NCBI RefSeq assembly: GCF_900111255.1
Contig: NZ_FOGP01000005.1
Span: 1 to 64,000 of the forward strand
From: Parafannyhessea umbonata
GTDB taxonomy: Bacteria; Actinomycetota; Coriobacteriia; Coriobacteriales; Atopobiaceae
Reading direction: 5' to 3'
Length of the DNA stretch: 64,000 bases
Below the pieces are notes generated by a model. It searched no databases. It had not been told where the DNA came from and worked only from the letters and a program-made list of their open reading frames with translations. A program made the position numbers and the translations under genes. Every line of letters begins with the position of its first letter. Position 1 is the first letter of the stretch. Shown here one piece after another: positions 35,696 through 43,111 of this stretch.

Positions 35696-35737
35696 TTTGC
35701 CAATAGGTACTTGATAAATACAGGACATATTGGCAAA
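35696..35737. promoter_or_regulatory. 10-bp inverted repeat upstream of mihF, candidate operator
   Basis: TTTGCCAATA (35696-35705) and TATTGGCAAA (35728-35737) are exact reverse complements separated by 22 AT-rich bases. The centre is about 97 bp upstream of the mihF start. Arms spaced two helical turns apart suit binding by a dimer or DNA bending; as RNA it would be a large-loop hairpin. Confidence 0.55.
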
Positions 35738-35812
35738 CTATCGTCTTGCACGTTGATTAACAGCGCTTTTGCAAGGCGTTATACGTATGAATTCCGATGT
35801 TTGGAGGAACCC

Positions 35813-36121
35813 ATGGCACTACCTCAGCTTACTGACGAGCAGCGTAAGGCAGCACTCGAGAAGGCCGCTGCGGCCCGTCACGCGCGTGCTGAGCTGCGTG
35901 AGAAGATCAAGCAGGGTGAGATTTCTCTCGAGGAGGTTCTCAACTCTGAGGATCCTATCGCCAGCCGTATGAAGGTCTCCGCACTCATCGAGTCCCTGCC
36001 TGGCTATGGCAAGGCTAAGGCTGCCAAGATTATGGACGAGCTCGCCATCTCCTCCACTCGTCGCGTTAAGGGCCTCGGTGCTCGTCAGCGCGAGCAGCTT
36101 CTCGAGGTGCTTTCCAAGTAA
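35813..36121 (+). CDS. mihF: Integration host factor, actinobacterial type (mIHF)
   Basis: Small nucleoid-associated DNA-binding protein found in Actinobacteria. The 102 residues begin MALPQLTDEQRKAALEKA, have a charged helix up to residue 50 ('AELREKIKQGEISLEEVL'), then the helix-two-turn-helix DNA-binding core with 'VSALIESLPGYGKAKAAKIM' and a basic 'STRRVKGLGARQREQLLE'. TTGGAGG precedes the ATG at 35813. The frame is open upstream but begins inside the regulatory region. gmk starts at the next base after the stop, the conserved mihF-gmk-rpoZ order. Confidence 0.95.
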   Translation: MALPQLTDEQRKAALEKAAAARHARAELREKIKQGEISLEEVLNSEDPIASRMKVSALIESLPGYGKAKAAKIMDELAISSTRRVKGLGARQREQLLEVLSK

Positions 36122-36697
36122 GTGAGCACTCCTCGTTTATTTGTCATTTCCGGACCGTCGGGTGCGGGGAAGGGTACTTTGCTCTCGCTTGTTCGCGAGC
36201 AACGGCCTGACCTCGGCCTGACGGTTTCGGCTACCACTCGTTCGCCGCGTCCCGGCGATGTGAATGGTGTCACGTACCACTTCCTCACCGATTCCGAGTT
36301 CGTCTCCAAGGTCGAGGCCGGAGAGTTTCTCGAGTGGGCGGACGTGCATGGCCACAAATACGGGACGCTTAAGAGTGAGGTTGACTCTCGAATCGCCGAT
36401 GGCAAGTCGGTCATTCTCGAGATTGACGTTCAGGGGGCCTTTAACGTCAAGAGGATCTACCCCTCTGCCGTACTCATCTTCATCGAGCCGCCCTCCCTAG
36501 AGGTTCTCGAGCGGAGGCTGCGCGGTAGGGGTACCGAGGACGAGGCTTCCGTTGAGCTGAGGCTCACGAACGCCCGTCGAGAGATGGATTTGGCCGATCG
36601 CTACGATGCCCGGGTTGTCAATGACGATTTGGACAGGGCGGCAGCTGAACTTGCCCGCATTTTTGATCACTACGAGACGAATGGAGGTAACTCCTAA
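36122..36697 (+). CDS. gmk: Guanylate kinase
   Basis: Phosphorylates GMP to GDP, the step after GuaB and GMP synthetase. The 191 residues have the P-loop GPSGAGKGT (11-19), the GMP-binding 'TTRSPRPGDVNGVTYHF' block and a lid region. It starts with GTG immediately after the mihF stop, with no ideal ribosome site, so translation is probably coupled to mihF. Confidence 0.95.
   Translation: MSTPRLFVISGPSGAGKGTLLSLVREQRPDLGLTVSATTRSPRPGDVNGVTYHFLTDSEFVSKVEAGEFLEWADVHGHKYGTLKSEVDSRIADGKSVILEIDVQGAFNVKRIYPSAVLIFIEPPSLEVLERRLRGRGTEDEASVELRLTNARREMDLADRYDARVVNDDLDRAAAELARIFDHYETNGGNS
36683..36694 (+). promoter_or_regulatory. Small hairpin covering the rpoZ ribosome site
   Basis: GGAGGTAACTCC folds as GGAG-GTAA-CTCC just before the gmk stop, so the rpoZ Shine-Dalgarno is in the 5' arm. 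A ribosome finishing gmk would melt it, which suggests coupled translation. Confidence 0.4.
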
Positions 36698-36698
36698 C

Positions 36699-36992
36699 AT
36701 GGCAGTTACTAAGCCCGAGATCGATGATCTCCTATCGATGACCGAGCAGAACCCGTTCCTGCTCTGCACCGTCGCTTCCAAGCGTGCGTGCGACATCAAT
36801 AACATGGTACGTGGCCAGCACCTCCGCGTCACCGCCATCCAAGACTTTGACGACATCACTCCCGTCGTTTCGGGAGAGGACCCCGTCACCATCGCCATGA
36901 CTGAGATCGAGGACGGCACCCTCGGCTTCGTCAAGGAGAAGTTTGACGAGGAGATCAAGGGCAACAACACTCGCGTCGAGCGCAACCTCTAG
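36699..36992 (+). CDS. rpoZ: RNA polymerase omega subunit
   Basis: Assembly subunit of RNA polymerase. The 97 residues follow the omega pattern ('MAVTKPEIDDLLSMTEQNPF', 'VASKRACDINN') with the usual Arg-rich helix partly replaced. The start is the ATG at 36699, one base after the gmk stop codon. The downstream coaBC gene common in other genomes is replaced here by thiI. Confidence 0.92.
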   Translation: MAVTKPEIDDLLSMTEQNPFLLCTVASKRACDINNMVRGQHLRVTAIQDFDDITPVVSGEDPVTIAMTEIEDGTLGFVKEKFDEEIKGNNTRVERNL

Positions 36993-36994
36993 GC

Positions 36995-38248
36995 ATGACT
37001 AACAGAGTCTGTCTGGTCCACTACCACGAGATCGGCCTCAAGGGCAAGAACCGTTCCACCTTTGAGAACCAGCTCGTGAGGAACCTTCGCTGTGCGCTTC
37101 GTAGCTTTCCCGTCAAGGGGATCAAGAGGATCTCGGGTCATCTGCTCGTGACGGTGGAGGATGGCTTCGCCTCTCAGGAGCTTGCTCATGCCATCTCCCG
37201 CGTTCCCGGAGTGGCGCGCGTCTCTCTTGCATACCTCTGCGGTCTTGAGCAGGATGAGTACTGTGCCGCTGCCGTCAAGGCCCTTGGCGAGGCGGGGGAG
37301 TTCACAACCTTCAAGGTTCATGCGCGTAGGTCGTCGACCGACTACGAGCTTCACACGCTTGACATCAACCGACTCGTGGGCGGCGTACTCTGCCAGGAGT
37401 TCCCCGACAAGAAGGTTGCCATGCACGGCCCCGACGTGACGGTCATCGTCATGGTCGTCAACGCGAGCGTCTACGTGTACGCCGACACCGGTCGTGGCGT
37501 CGGCGGTCTTCCCGTCGGCACCGCAGGTAAGGTCGTCACGCTCCTCTCGAGCGGCTTCGACTCTCCGGTCGCTACGTGGATGGTCGGACGTCGTGGTGCT
37601 ACCTGTGTTCCCGTGCACTTCTCGGGTCGCCCCATGACCGCCGACACCAGCGAGTACCTCTGTCAGGACATCGTCAACGCGCTTGCTCCCTCCGGCATGA
37701 TTGGGCGTATGTACGTCGTTCCGTTTGGCGAGAAACAGCGCGAGATCTCACTTGCCGTTCCGCAGAGCCTGCGCATCATCACCTACCGTAGGATCATGTT
37801 CGCCGTGGCCGAGAGGATTGCGCAGATCGAGGGTGCCAAGGCCCTCGTCACCGGTGAGTCCCTGGGGCAGGTCGCCTCTCAGACGCTCGATAACATCTCG
37901 GTCGTCAATGAGATGGTCTCGCTTCCCGTGCTCCGCCCCCTCATCGGGTCGGACAAGCTTGAGATCATGAGCCGTGCCGAGGAGATTGGCACGTACGACA
38001 TTAGCTCCCAGGACGCCGCCGACTGCTGCACCCTTTTCATGCCGCGTCGCCCCGAGACCCACGCGAAGCCCGACCAGGTACACGAGGCCTGGGACTCCTT
38101 CGACCATGATGCCATGATCGACGACCTGGTTAACAGCATCGAGTACGTCGACTTTGACCAGTGCCCGAGCTACAAGCCCCCTCGTGGGTACCGTGCACGC
38201 CACCGCGAGCTCGCTCCTGCCGCCTTCGAACGTGATGACGTCAAGTAG
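36995..38248 (+). CDS. thiI: tRNA 4-thiouridine synthase ThiI
   Basis: Adenylates U8 of tRNA for sulfur transfer and may feed thiamine synthesis. The 417 residues contain an N-terminal ferredoxin-like domain, a THUMP domain (about 60-165) and a PP-loop ATPase domain. The PP-loop reads SSGFDS (185-190) where SGGxDS is usual. No rhodanese domain is present, so sulfur must come from a separate protein, as in Gram-positive ThiI. It starts two bases after the rpoZ stop. Confidence 0.92.
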   Translation: MTNRVCLVHYHEIGLKGKNRSTFENQLVRNLRCALRSFPVKGIKRISGHLLVTVEDGFASQELAHAISRVPGVARVSLAYLCGLEQDEYCAAAVKALGEAGEFTTFKVHARRSSTDYELHTLDINRLVGGVLCQEFPDKKVAMHGPDVTVIVMVVNASVYVYADTGRGVGGLPVGTAGKVVTLLSSGFDSPVATWMVGRRGATCVPVHFSGRPMTADTSEYLCQDIVNALAPSGMIGRMYVVPFGEKQREISLAVPQSLRIITYRRIMFAVAERIAQIEGAKALVTGESLGQVASQTLDNISVVNEMVSLPVLRPLIGSDKLEIMSRAEEIGTYDISSQDAADCCTLFMPRRPETHAKPDQVHEAWDSFDHDAMIDDLVNSIEYVDFDQCPSYKPPRGYRARHRELAPAAFERDDVK

Positions 38249-38330
38249 GGTGTGCGTCGTGCCCCGTCAGCTAGGCGAGAGCTTGAAGTGACTTAGGAGC
38301 GACCATACCTTTCTGTTTCGCCAAAGCATG

Positions 38331-38368
38331 CCACCCCTGGGACGATGATTGTCCTGGGGGTGGTTTTT
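38331..38368 (+). promoter_or_regulatory. Hairpin with T tract overlapping the comEA ribosome site
   Basis: CCACCCCTGGGAC (38331-38343) pairs imperfectly with GTCCTGGGGGTGG (38351-38363), then TTTTT (38364-38368) and the comEA ATG at 38369. It has terminator form for thiI and at the same time hides GGGGGTGG, the only Shine-Dalgarno-like sequence of comEA. Confidence 0.65.
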
Positions 38369-39145
38369 ATGGCGCAGCGCAGAAGCAAGGGTCGGGCGAG
38401 TTCGTCGGTTTCCCTCTTTTCCGACTCGGTCTCCAAAAGGATTGCCCTGTCTGGGCGGCGGCGGAGTGCCGTCATCGTTCTTGCGTGCTGCTTCCTGTTT
38501 GCGGTCGTGGGCATCACGTTCGTCCTGCTTCGGCAGGGTGAGTATAGGCTCACGCGCTCATCGGGACCTGGGGTCGCGGCGGAGGCTGACGCTCGCCAGG
38601 GTGCGCACGAGTCGGAGCCTGTAGATCGGGGGGAACCCTCCGACTCAGAAGGCTCCTCGAAGGCGTCCGACTCCACGGAGACGTTCTTCGTGCACGTCGA
38701 CGGCGCCGTCGCCTCGCCCGGAGTCTACGAGCTCGCCGCCGGCTCGCGTGCCAACGACGCGGTCCGCGCTGCCGGTGGACCCACCGAGGGTGCAGACCTT
38801 TCCATGCTCAACCTTGCGCAGAAGGTCTCGGACGGGGAGAAGATCCATGTCCCCGCTCAAGGCGAGGCGGCTCCCCAACCCTCGCAGGCAGATGTCGGTT
38901 CCATCGATCCCTCCGTCCCCCCTATCGGTTCTGGCTCGTCTAAGGGCGGCGCGTCGCTCGTTAACATCAACACGGCCAGTGTCGACGAGCTTAAGACGCT
39001 CAGTGGCGTAGGAGAGTCCACTGCCAAGGCGATCGTGGAGGACCGGACAAATAACGGGCCGTTCGCCAGCAAGGAAGACCTGATGCGCGTCTCTGGCATA
39101 GGCGAGAAGAAATACGCCAAGCTTGAGGGGAGCATCTGTGTCTAG
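38369..39145 (+). CDS. comEA: Competence protein ComEA (SLBB plus helix-hairpin-helix)
   Basis: Membrane-anchored DNA receptor for natural transformation. The 258 residues have a basic cytoplasmic start, one membrane helix (about 33-54), a Ser/Glu-rich spacer, an SLBB domain (about 105-163, 'FFVHVDGAVASPGVYEL'), a second spacer, and tandem helix-hairpin-helix motifs (195-258, 'LVNINTASVDELKTLSGVG' and 'LMRVSGIGEKK'). The start at 38369 is chosen over an ATG at 38345 because the latter lies inside the hairpin. It overlaps comEC by 8 nt. Confidence 0.92.
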   Translation: MAQRRSKGRASSSVSLFSDSVSKRIALSGRRRSAVIVLACCFLFAVVGITFVLLRQGEYRLTRSSGPGVAAEADARQGAHESEPVDRGEPSDSEGSSKASDSTETFFVHVDGAVASPGVYELAAGSRANDAVRAAGGPTEGADLSMLNLAQKVSDGEKIHVPAQGEAAPQPSQADVGSIDPSVPPIGSGSSKGGASLVNINTASVDELKTLSGVGESTAKAIVEDRTNNGPFASKEDLMRVSGIGEKKYAKLEGSICV

Positions 39146-41519
39146 GGAAGCGAGGTTTCCCGACCGCCCCGGCATTCCCGTCTCCCTCTACTCGCTCATC
39201 GTCGTCATGGCGGTGGAGAGGCTCGTCCTTCTCGGCGGGATGGTGCCGCCTCCCCTTGCAACGGCACCTCTTTTCCTACTTCTCCTCGCGCTTTCGTGCG
39301 TCCTCGTTCGAAGGGTCGGGTCCGAGGTCGTGGCGCTTACCGTGTTTGTCGCCGCTTCGGCGACGATTGCCCTATTCGCCTCCTCGGCGCGTTCGTCCTC
39401 GCTCGAACGTGCTGCTTGCGTTCTGGCCCGCACGCCTCCGTCTGCATGTACGTACCGCGTTTCTTCGGATTCCGCCGCATCGACGGGCGGATATCGTTCG
39501 CGTGCCGTCGCTTGCGTGGACGGCGAGGCCGTCGCAGATGTGTGGCTGTCTTCCAAAGATGAGCTTCGCGCGGGCGACGTCGTACGCTGCGTCGGTCGCT
39601 TTCGATCCAATTCGGATGACGAGTGGGGGAGGAGCAATCGCGGCCGGGGAATTATGGGCTCCGTCAGCGCGGTTCGCGTCGTCTCGCGCGGTTCCGACGA
39701 CGGCGCGCTCGCACCTTTGCGTGCGTTTCGCGAGGACGTAATTTCGGATATCGTCTCGCAAGGTTCCGATGGGTCGACCGTCCTTGCGGGCTGTTTGTGC
39801 GGCTATCGAGGAGCCCTTAAGGAACGTGAGGTAGATAGGCTCTTCTCGACCTGTGGGGTGTCCCACCTCATTGCCGTGTCGGGGACTCACATCGCGATTG
39901 TGGCCGAGCTTGTGGCTATGGTCATGTCGCGTATTGGCGCTCGGCGCCTTGTCTCCGCTGTCGTTCTGTTGCTGTCGATCGGTTCCTTCGTCCTCTTTTG
40001 TGGAGCGCCGCCGTCCGCCGTCCGCGCGGGCCTCATGTCCGTCGTGGCTTCGGGTGCGGCGCTCGCCGGAAGGAGGGGGCAGTCGCTTTCGGCCGTCTGC
40101 GCGGTCGCCATTCCGCTGTGCCTCGTCGAACCTTGTCTCTCGTGTGAGGTTGGGTTTTTGCTGTCTGTCGTCGCGGTGGCCTCGCTTTGCCTGTTCGCGC
40201 CGTATGCCGCCTACGTCATCGAGGTGCTCTTCTCGTCCGAGGCGGCTTCTCGCTGGGCCTCTCGCAGAAGATGGGGGAGAAGGGCCCTCGAAACGCTCTC
40301 GGGAGCCAGACGCGCCCTTGCCGTCACCCTCGTTGCCCAGGTTGCGACGGCTCCCATTATTGTCTCGAACTTCTCCGAGATATCGCTCGTGGCACCGTTC
40401 ACCAACCTGCTGGTGTCGCCTTTTGTCGCAATCGTCGTGGCCCTCGGCGTCGCGTCCTGCCTTCTCCGCCCCGCACCCTGGGCCTCCTTTGTCCTCGTCA
40501 GGACCGCCTCGGTGATAGGGGATGCGGTGGTTGCCGTGCTTCGCGCAGTATCCGCCTGTCCCTTCTCGTCTGTCTCCGTTTCGGCCTCTGAGGGCGTGGC
40601 ATTTGCCGTCTTCTTTGGTCTCTCCCTCGCCCTGCTCATTTGGTGGCCTCGCGTTAACGCGAGGCTTGTCCGGCATGTGATGCTCGCGGTTTTCGTTGGA
40701 AGTGCTTGTCTGCTGTTCAGATGGCGCTTCTTCGCTCCAGCGCGGGTCTGCGTACTGGACGTCGGACAGGGTGACGCTATCCTGGTGCAGGACGGTTCCT
40801 CCGCGATCCTGGTCGACGTCGGTCCCGACGACAGCGTCGTCCAGGAGCTCCAGAGCCTTCACGTCCTTCATCTTGACGCCGTGGTCGTCACCCACCTTCA
40901 TGGCGACCACTATGGTGGTTTCGACTCGCTTTCGAGGGGAATCGGATGCGACCGGGTCCTCGTGGCGCGCGGGGTCTCCTCCGGCTTTGCCCGGATCGAG
41001 TCGGGCGCTTTGGCCCGCACGGCTCCCGAAGGTGTCGGCGAGTTGGGTCTTGGCGATGCCCTTGACTGCGGAGGATTCCACCTTCGCGTCGTATGGCCCG
41101 AGTCTGACGTCGATGGCACGCAGAATGCGCACTCGCTTGAGCTTGTGCTTTCTTACGACGAGGGTGGTCGCTCGATGACGGGACTCCTTACGGGAGATGC
41201 CGAGCGTGACGAGACCGGTGAGGTCGTCGACTCGGGTCGTGTCGGTCGGATTGACTTCCTCAAGGTTGGGCACCATGGTTCGCGAGTTTGCCTCACGCCC
41301 TCCGAGACAAAGGCGTTGTCACCGCTTTTGAGTGTCGCAAGTGCGGGTGAGGGCAACTCCTACGGACACCCGTCCGAGGAGGCCGTCGACATGCTGGAGG
41401 ACGTTGGCTCTCGCTTCTTCTGCACGAAGGACGTCGGTCGCGTCGTGGTGGCTCCCGGGTCGGGAGGGCTTGAGGTTTCATGCGAAAGGGTGCCGGAGCC
41501 CCTGCCCGATGTGGCATAG
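39138..41519 (+). CDS. comEC: DNA internalization channel protein ComEC/Rec2
   Basis: Forms the membrane channel through which single-stranded DNA enters. The 793 residues carry an N-terminal hydrophobic pair, a beta-rich DUF4131-like part with cysteines, the multi-helix competence domain ('LIAVSGTHIAIVAEL'), and a C-terminal metallo-beta-lactamase domain with 'DVGQGDAIL' and THLHGDHYGG (about 582-591). All parts are intact. The start GTG at 39138 has GGGGAG 5 nt upstream within the comEA end; a TTG at 39123 is the alternative. Confidence 0.93.
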   Translation: MSREARFPDRPGIPVSLYSLIVVMAVERLVLLGGMVPPPLATAPLFLLLLALSCVLVRRVGSEVVALTVFVAASATIALFASSARSSSLERAACVLARTPPSACTYRVSSDSAASTGGYRSRAVACVDGEAVADVWLSSKDELRAGDVVRCVGRFRSNSDDEWGRSNRGRGIMGSVSAVRVVSRGSDDGALAPLRAFREDVISDIVSQGSDGSTVLAGCLCGYRGALKEREVDRLFSTCGVSHLIAVSGTHIAIVAELVAMVMSRIGARRLVSAVVLLLSIGSFVLFCGAPPSAVRAGLMSVVASGAALAGRRGQSLSAVCAVAIPLCLVEPCLSCEVGFLLSVVAVASLCLFAPYAAYVIEVLFSSEAASRWASRRRWGRRALETLSGARRALAVTLVAQVATAPIIVSNFSEISLVAPFTNLLVSPFVAIVVALGVASCLLRPAPWASFVLVRTASVIGDAVVAVLRAVSACPFSSVSVSASEGVAFAVFFGLSLALLIWWPRVNARLVRHVMLAVFVGSACLLFRWRFFAPARVCVLDVGQGDAILVQDGSSAILVDVGPDDSVVQELQSLHVLHLDAVVVTHLHGDHYGGFDSLSRGIGCDRVLVARGVSSGFARIESGALARTAPEGVGELGLGDALDCGGFHLRVVWPESDVDGTQNAHSLELVLSYDEGGRSMTGLLTGDAERDETGEVVDSGRVGRIDFLKVGHHGSRVCLTPSETKALSPLLSVASAGEGNSYGHPSEEAVDMLEDVGSRFFCTKDVGRVVVAPGSGGLEVSCERVPEPLPDVA

Positions 41520-41543
41520 TATTCAAGGACGAAAGGGGATGTC

Positions 41544-42515
41544 TTGGCAAGAATTTCAAATGCGGCTCTGCTTCCCGCCTACCTGGTGGTCGGAAGCGAC
41601 GAGCTCAAAGTCGAGAAGACGGTCTGCAGGCTCAAGTCCCGCCTGGACGAGGGTCTCGCCACCTTCAACCTCGACGAGCTGAAAGCATCTGCCGACCTGC
41701 TGCCCGGCACCCTGACCTCCTCGCTCAACACCATCCCCGTCGGCACCGGCTTTAGGCTCGTGGTTGTGCACGACGCCGAGAAGCTTCCCAAGCCGACCTC
41801 CGAGGCCATCATCTCCTACCTCAAGGACCCGAACGAGGGCTGCGTACTTCTCCTCGTCGCAAAGACTCTCGCCAAGACGACCAGGCTCTACAAGGCGGTC
41901 AAGGCGTGCGGCGACAAGTCCGTCATCGATTGCTTCCCGCCGAAGAAGCGCTGGGAACTCTCCGGCCAGGTCTGCAAGCTCGCTCGCGCGCACGGCCTCC
42001 AGATGGACGAGGCCGCCGCGACGGAGCTCATATCGCGCGTCGGCGAGTCGACCGTCATGCTCGATGCCCAGCTCAAGTCACTTGCTGCGCTTTTTGGTGA
42101 CGGTGCCTGCATAGGTGTGCCAGAGGTCGAGAAGAACGTGGCGCGCATTGCCGACGTCAAGCCCTGGGACCTTCTTGATGCCGTCTCGGCGCGTGATGCG
42201 CAGAAGGCCCTGAGACTCTATCGCATGATGAGGAAGCCCTCCCAGATCGCGCTCGTCACCTTCCTGAGTGGAAGGATTCGCGAGCTCATCTGCGCCAAGT
42301 CGCTCGACGCTCGTGGCGAGGGCGGGATGCTCCCCGGCGAGCTGAAGAAGCAGCAATGGCAGGTCAAGAACTACGTCGGCTGGGCCCGGCGCTTCGCTCC
42401 CGGCGAGCTTGAGTCCGCGCTTTCCTCCCTTGCGCGCTGCGAGGCTGACCTCAAGAGCGGAGCGGATGCCGAGACCACCTTCGTCACGCTCATGCTCGAG
42501 CTCTGTGGGGTTTAG
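41544..42515 (+). CDS. holA: DNA polymerase III delta subunit
   Basis: Clamp-loader subunit that opens the beta sliding clamp. The 323 residues match HolA in length and order: 'PAYLVVGSDELKVEKTV' at the N-terminus, 'VVVHDAEKLP', and a helical C-terminal collar region with 'KQQWQVKNYVGWARRF'. It starts at TTG 41544 behind GAAAGGGGA, 24 nt after comEC; comEA-comEC-holA is a common order. Confidence 0.9.
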   Translation: MARISNAALLPAYLVVGSDELKVEKTVCRLKSRLDEGLATFNLDELKASADLLPGTLTSSLNTIPVGTGFRLVVVHDAEKLPKPTSEAIISYLKDPNEGCVLLLVAKTLAKTTRLYKAVKACGDKSVIDCFPPKKRWELSGQVCKLARAHGLQMDEAAATELISRVGESTVMLDAQLKSLAALFGDGACIGVPEVEKNVARIADVKPWDLLDAVSARDAQKALRLYRMMRKPSQIALVTFLSGRIRELICAKSLDARGEGGMLPGELKKQQWQVKNYVGWARRFAPGELESALSSLARCEADLKSGADAETTFVTLMLELCGV

Positions 42516-42658
42516 GCTCCGTTCCTCTCATACGGTCTTTCCCACGCCGTTTCTCTCGAGTGACGCTTCCAAAACATGGCGCAATTGTGTCGTTTCGAGT
42601 GATCGCTCGTGTCGCGGTGCATGCATTTCTCTGCTGTGCTGTTTTTTTGACATAAAAA

Positions 42659-42681
42659 GGGCGCATCCAATGGATGCGCCC
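42659..42681 (-). terminator. Intrinsic terminator of rpsT
   Basis: GGGCGCATCC (42659-42668) pairs exactly with GGATGCGCCC (42672-42681) with a 3-nt loop. On the minus strand TTTTT follows (42654-42658). Confidence 0.92.
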
Positions 42682-42710
42682 CATGAGCCTTTATGAGGTG
42701 AAGAAGCGTC

Positions 42711-42974
42711 TTACTTGAGGGTGTTGACGAGCTTCTGCATGCCAGACTTGCGCTCGGCAGCCTGATTCTTGTGGATGATGCCCTTGGAGGCGGCCTTGTC
42801 CATCAGACGACCGGCGACGTTGGCAGCCTTCTGGGCCTCCTCGACGTCCTTGGCCTCGACGGCAAGACGAACCTTCTTGACGGCGGTCTTGAGCTCGGAG
42901 CGGACTGCCCTGTTGCGGATGCGAGCCTTCTCTGCGGTGAGAATGCGCTTCTTCTGAGACTTGATGTTAGCCAC
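42711..42974 (-). CDS. rpsT: 30S ribosomal protein S20
   Basis: Small basic 16S rRNA-binding protein. The 87 residues start MANIKSQKKRILTAEKARIRN and contain 'KGIIHKNQAAERKSGMQK', the S20 pattern. AAAGGAACC lies before the ATG at 42974. It is a single gene with its own promoter (TATACT on the minus strand at 43072-43077) and terminator, divergent from lepA. Confidence 0.96.
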   Translation of the reverse strand: MANIKSQKKRILTAEKARIRNRAVRSELKTAVKKVRLAVEAKDVEEAQKAANVAGRLMDKAASKGIIHKNQAAERKSGMQKLVNTLK

Positions 42975-43071
42975 GTGTGGTTCCTTTCGGTTCTTATCCT
43001 TGAGGCCTCTTATTTACGAGGTGTAGGACGTGGGGAATCCGACACCTGACACGGCGAGGTCGACTTCGGGA

Positions 43072-43104
43072 GTATAGCACGTAACGTGCGATTTACGCTA
43101 TTAT
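43072..43104. promoter_or_regulatory. Divergent rpsT/lepA promoter region with a shared palindrome
   Basis: On the minus strand TGCTATACT (43080-43072) is an extended -10 for rpsT. On the plus strand TATTAT (43099-43104) is a -10 for lepA. Between and partly overlapping them is the palindrome GCACGT-A-ACGTGC (43077-43089). lepA would begin transcription within a base or two of its start codon. Confidence 0.55.
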
Positions 43105-43111
43105 CTTCCGC

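Noticed and set aside
39372-41276. 634-codon minus-strand open frame inside comEC
   Set aside because: It is rich in Arg/Asp/Gly and His with no domain; the comEC reading has all its motifs.
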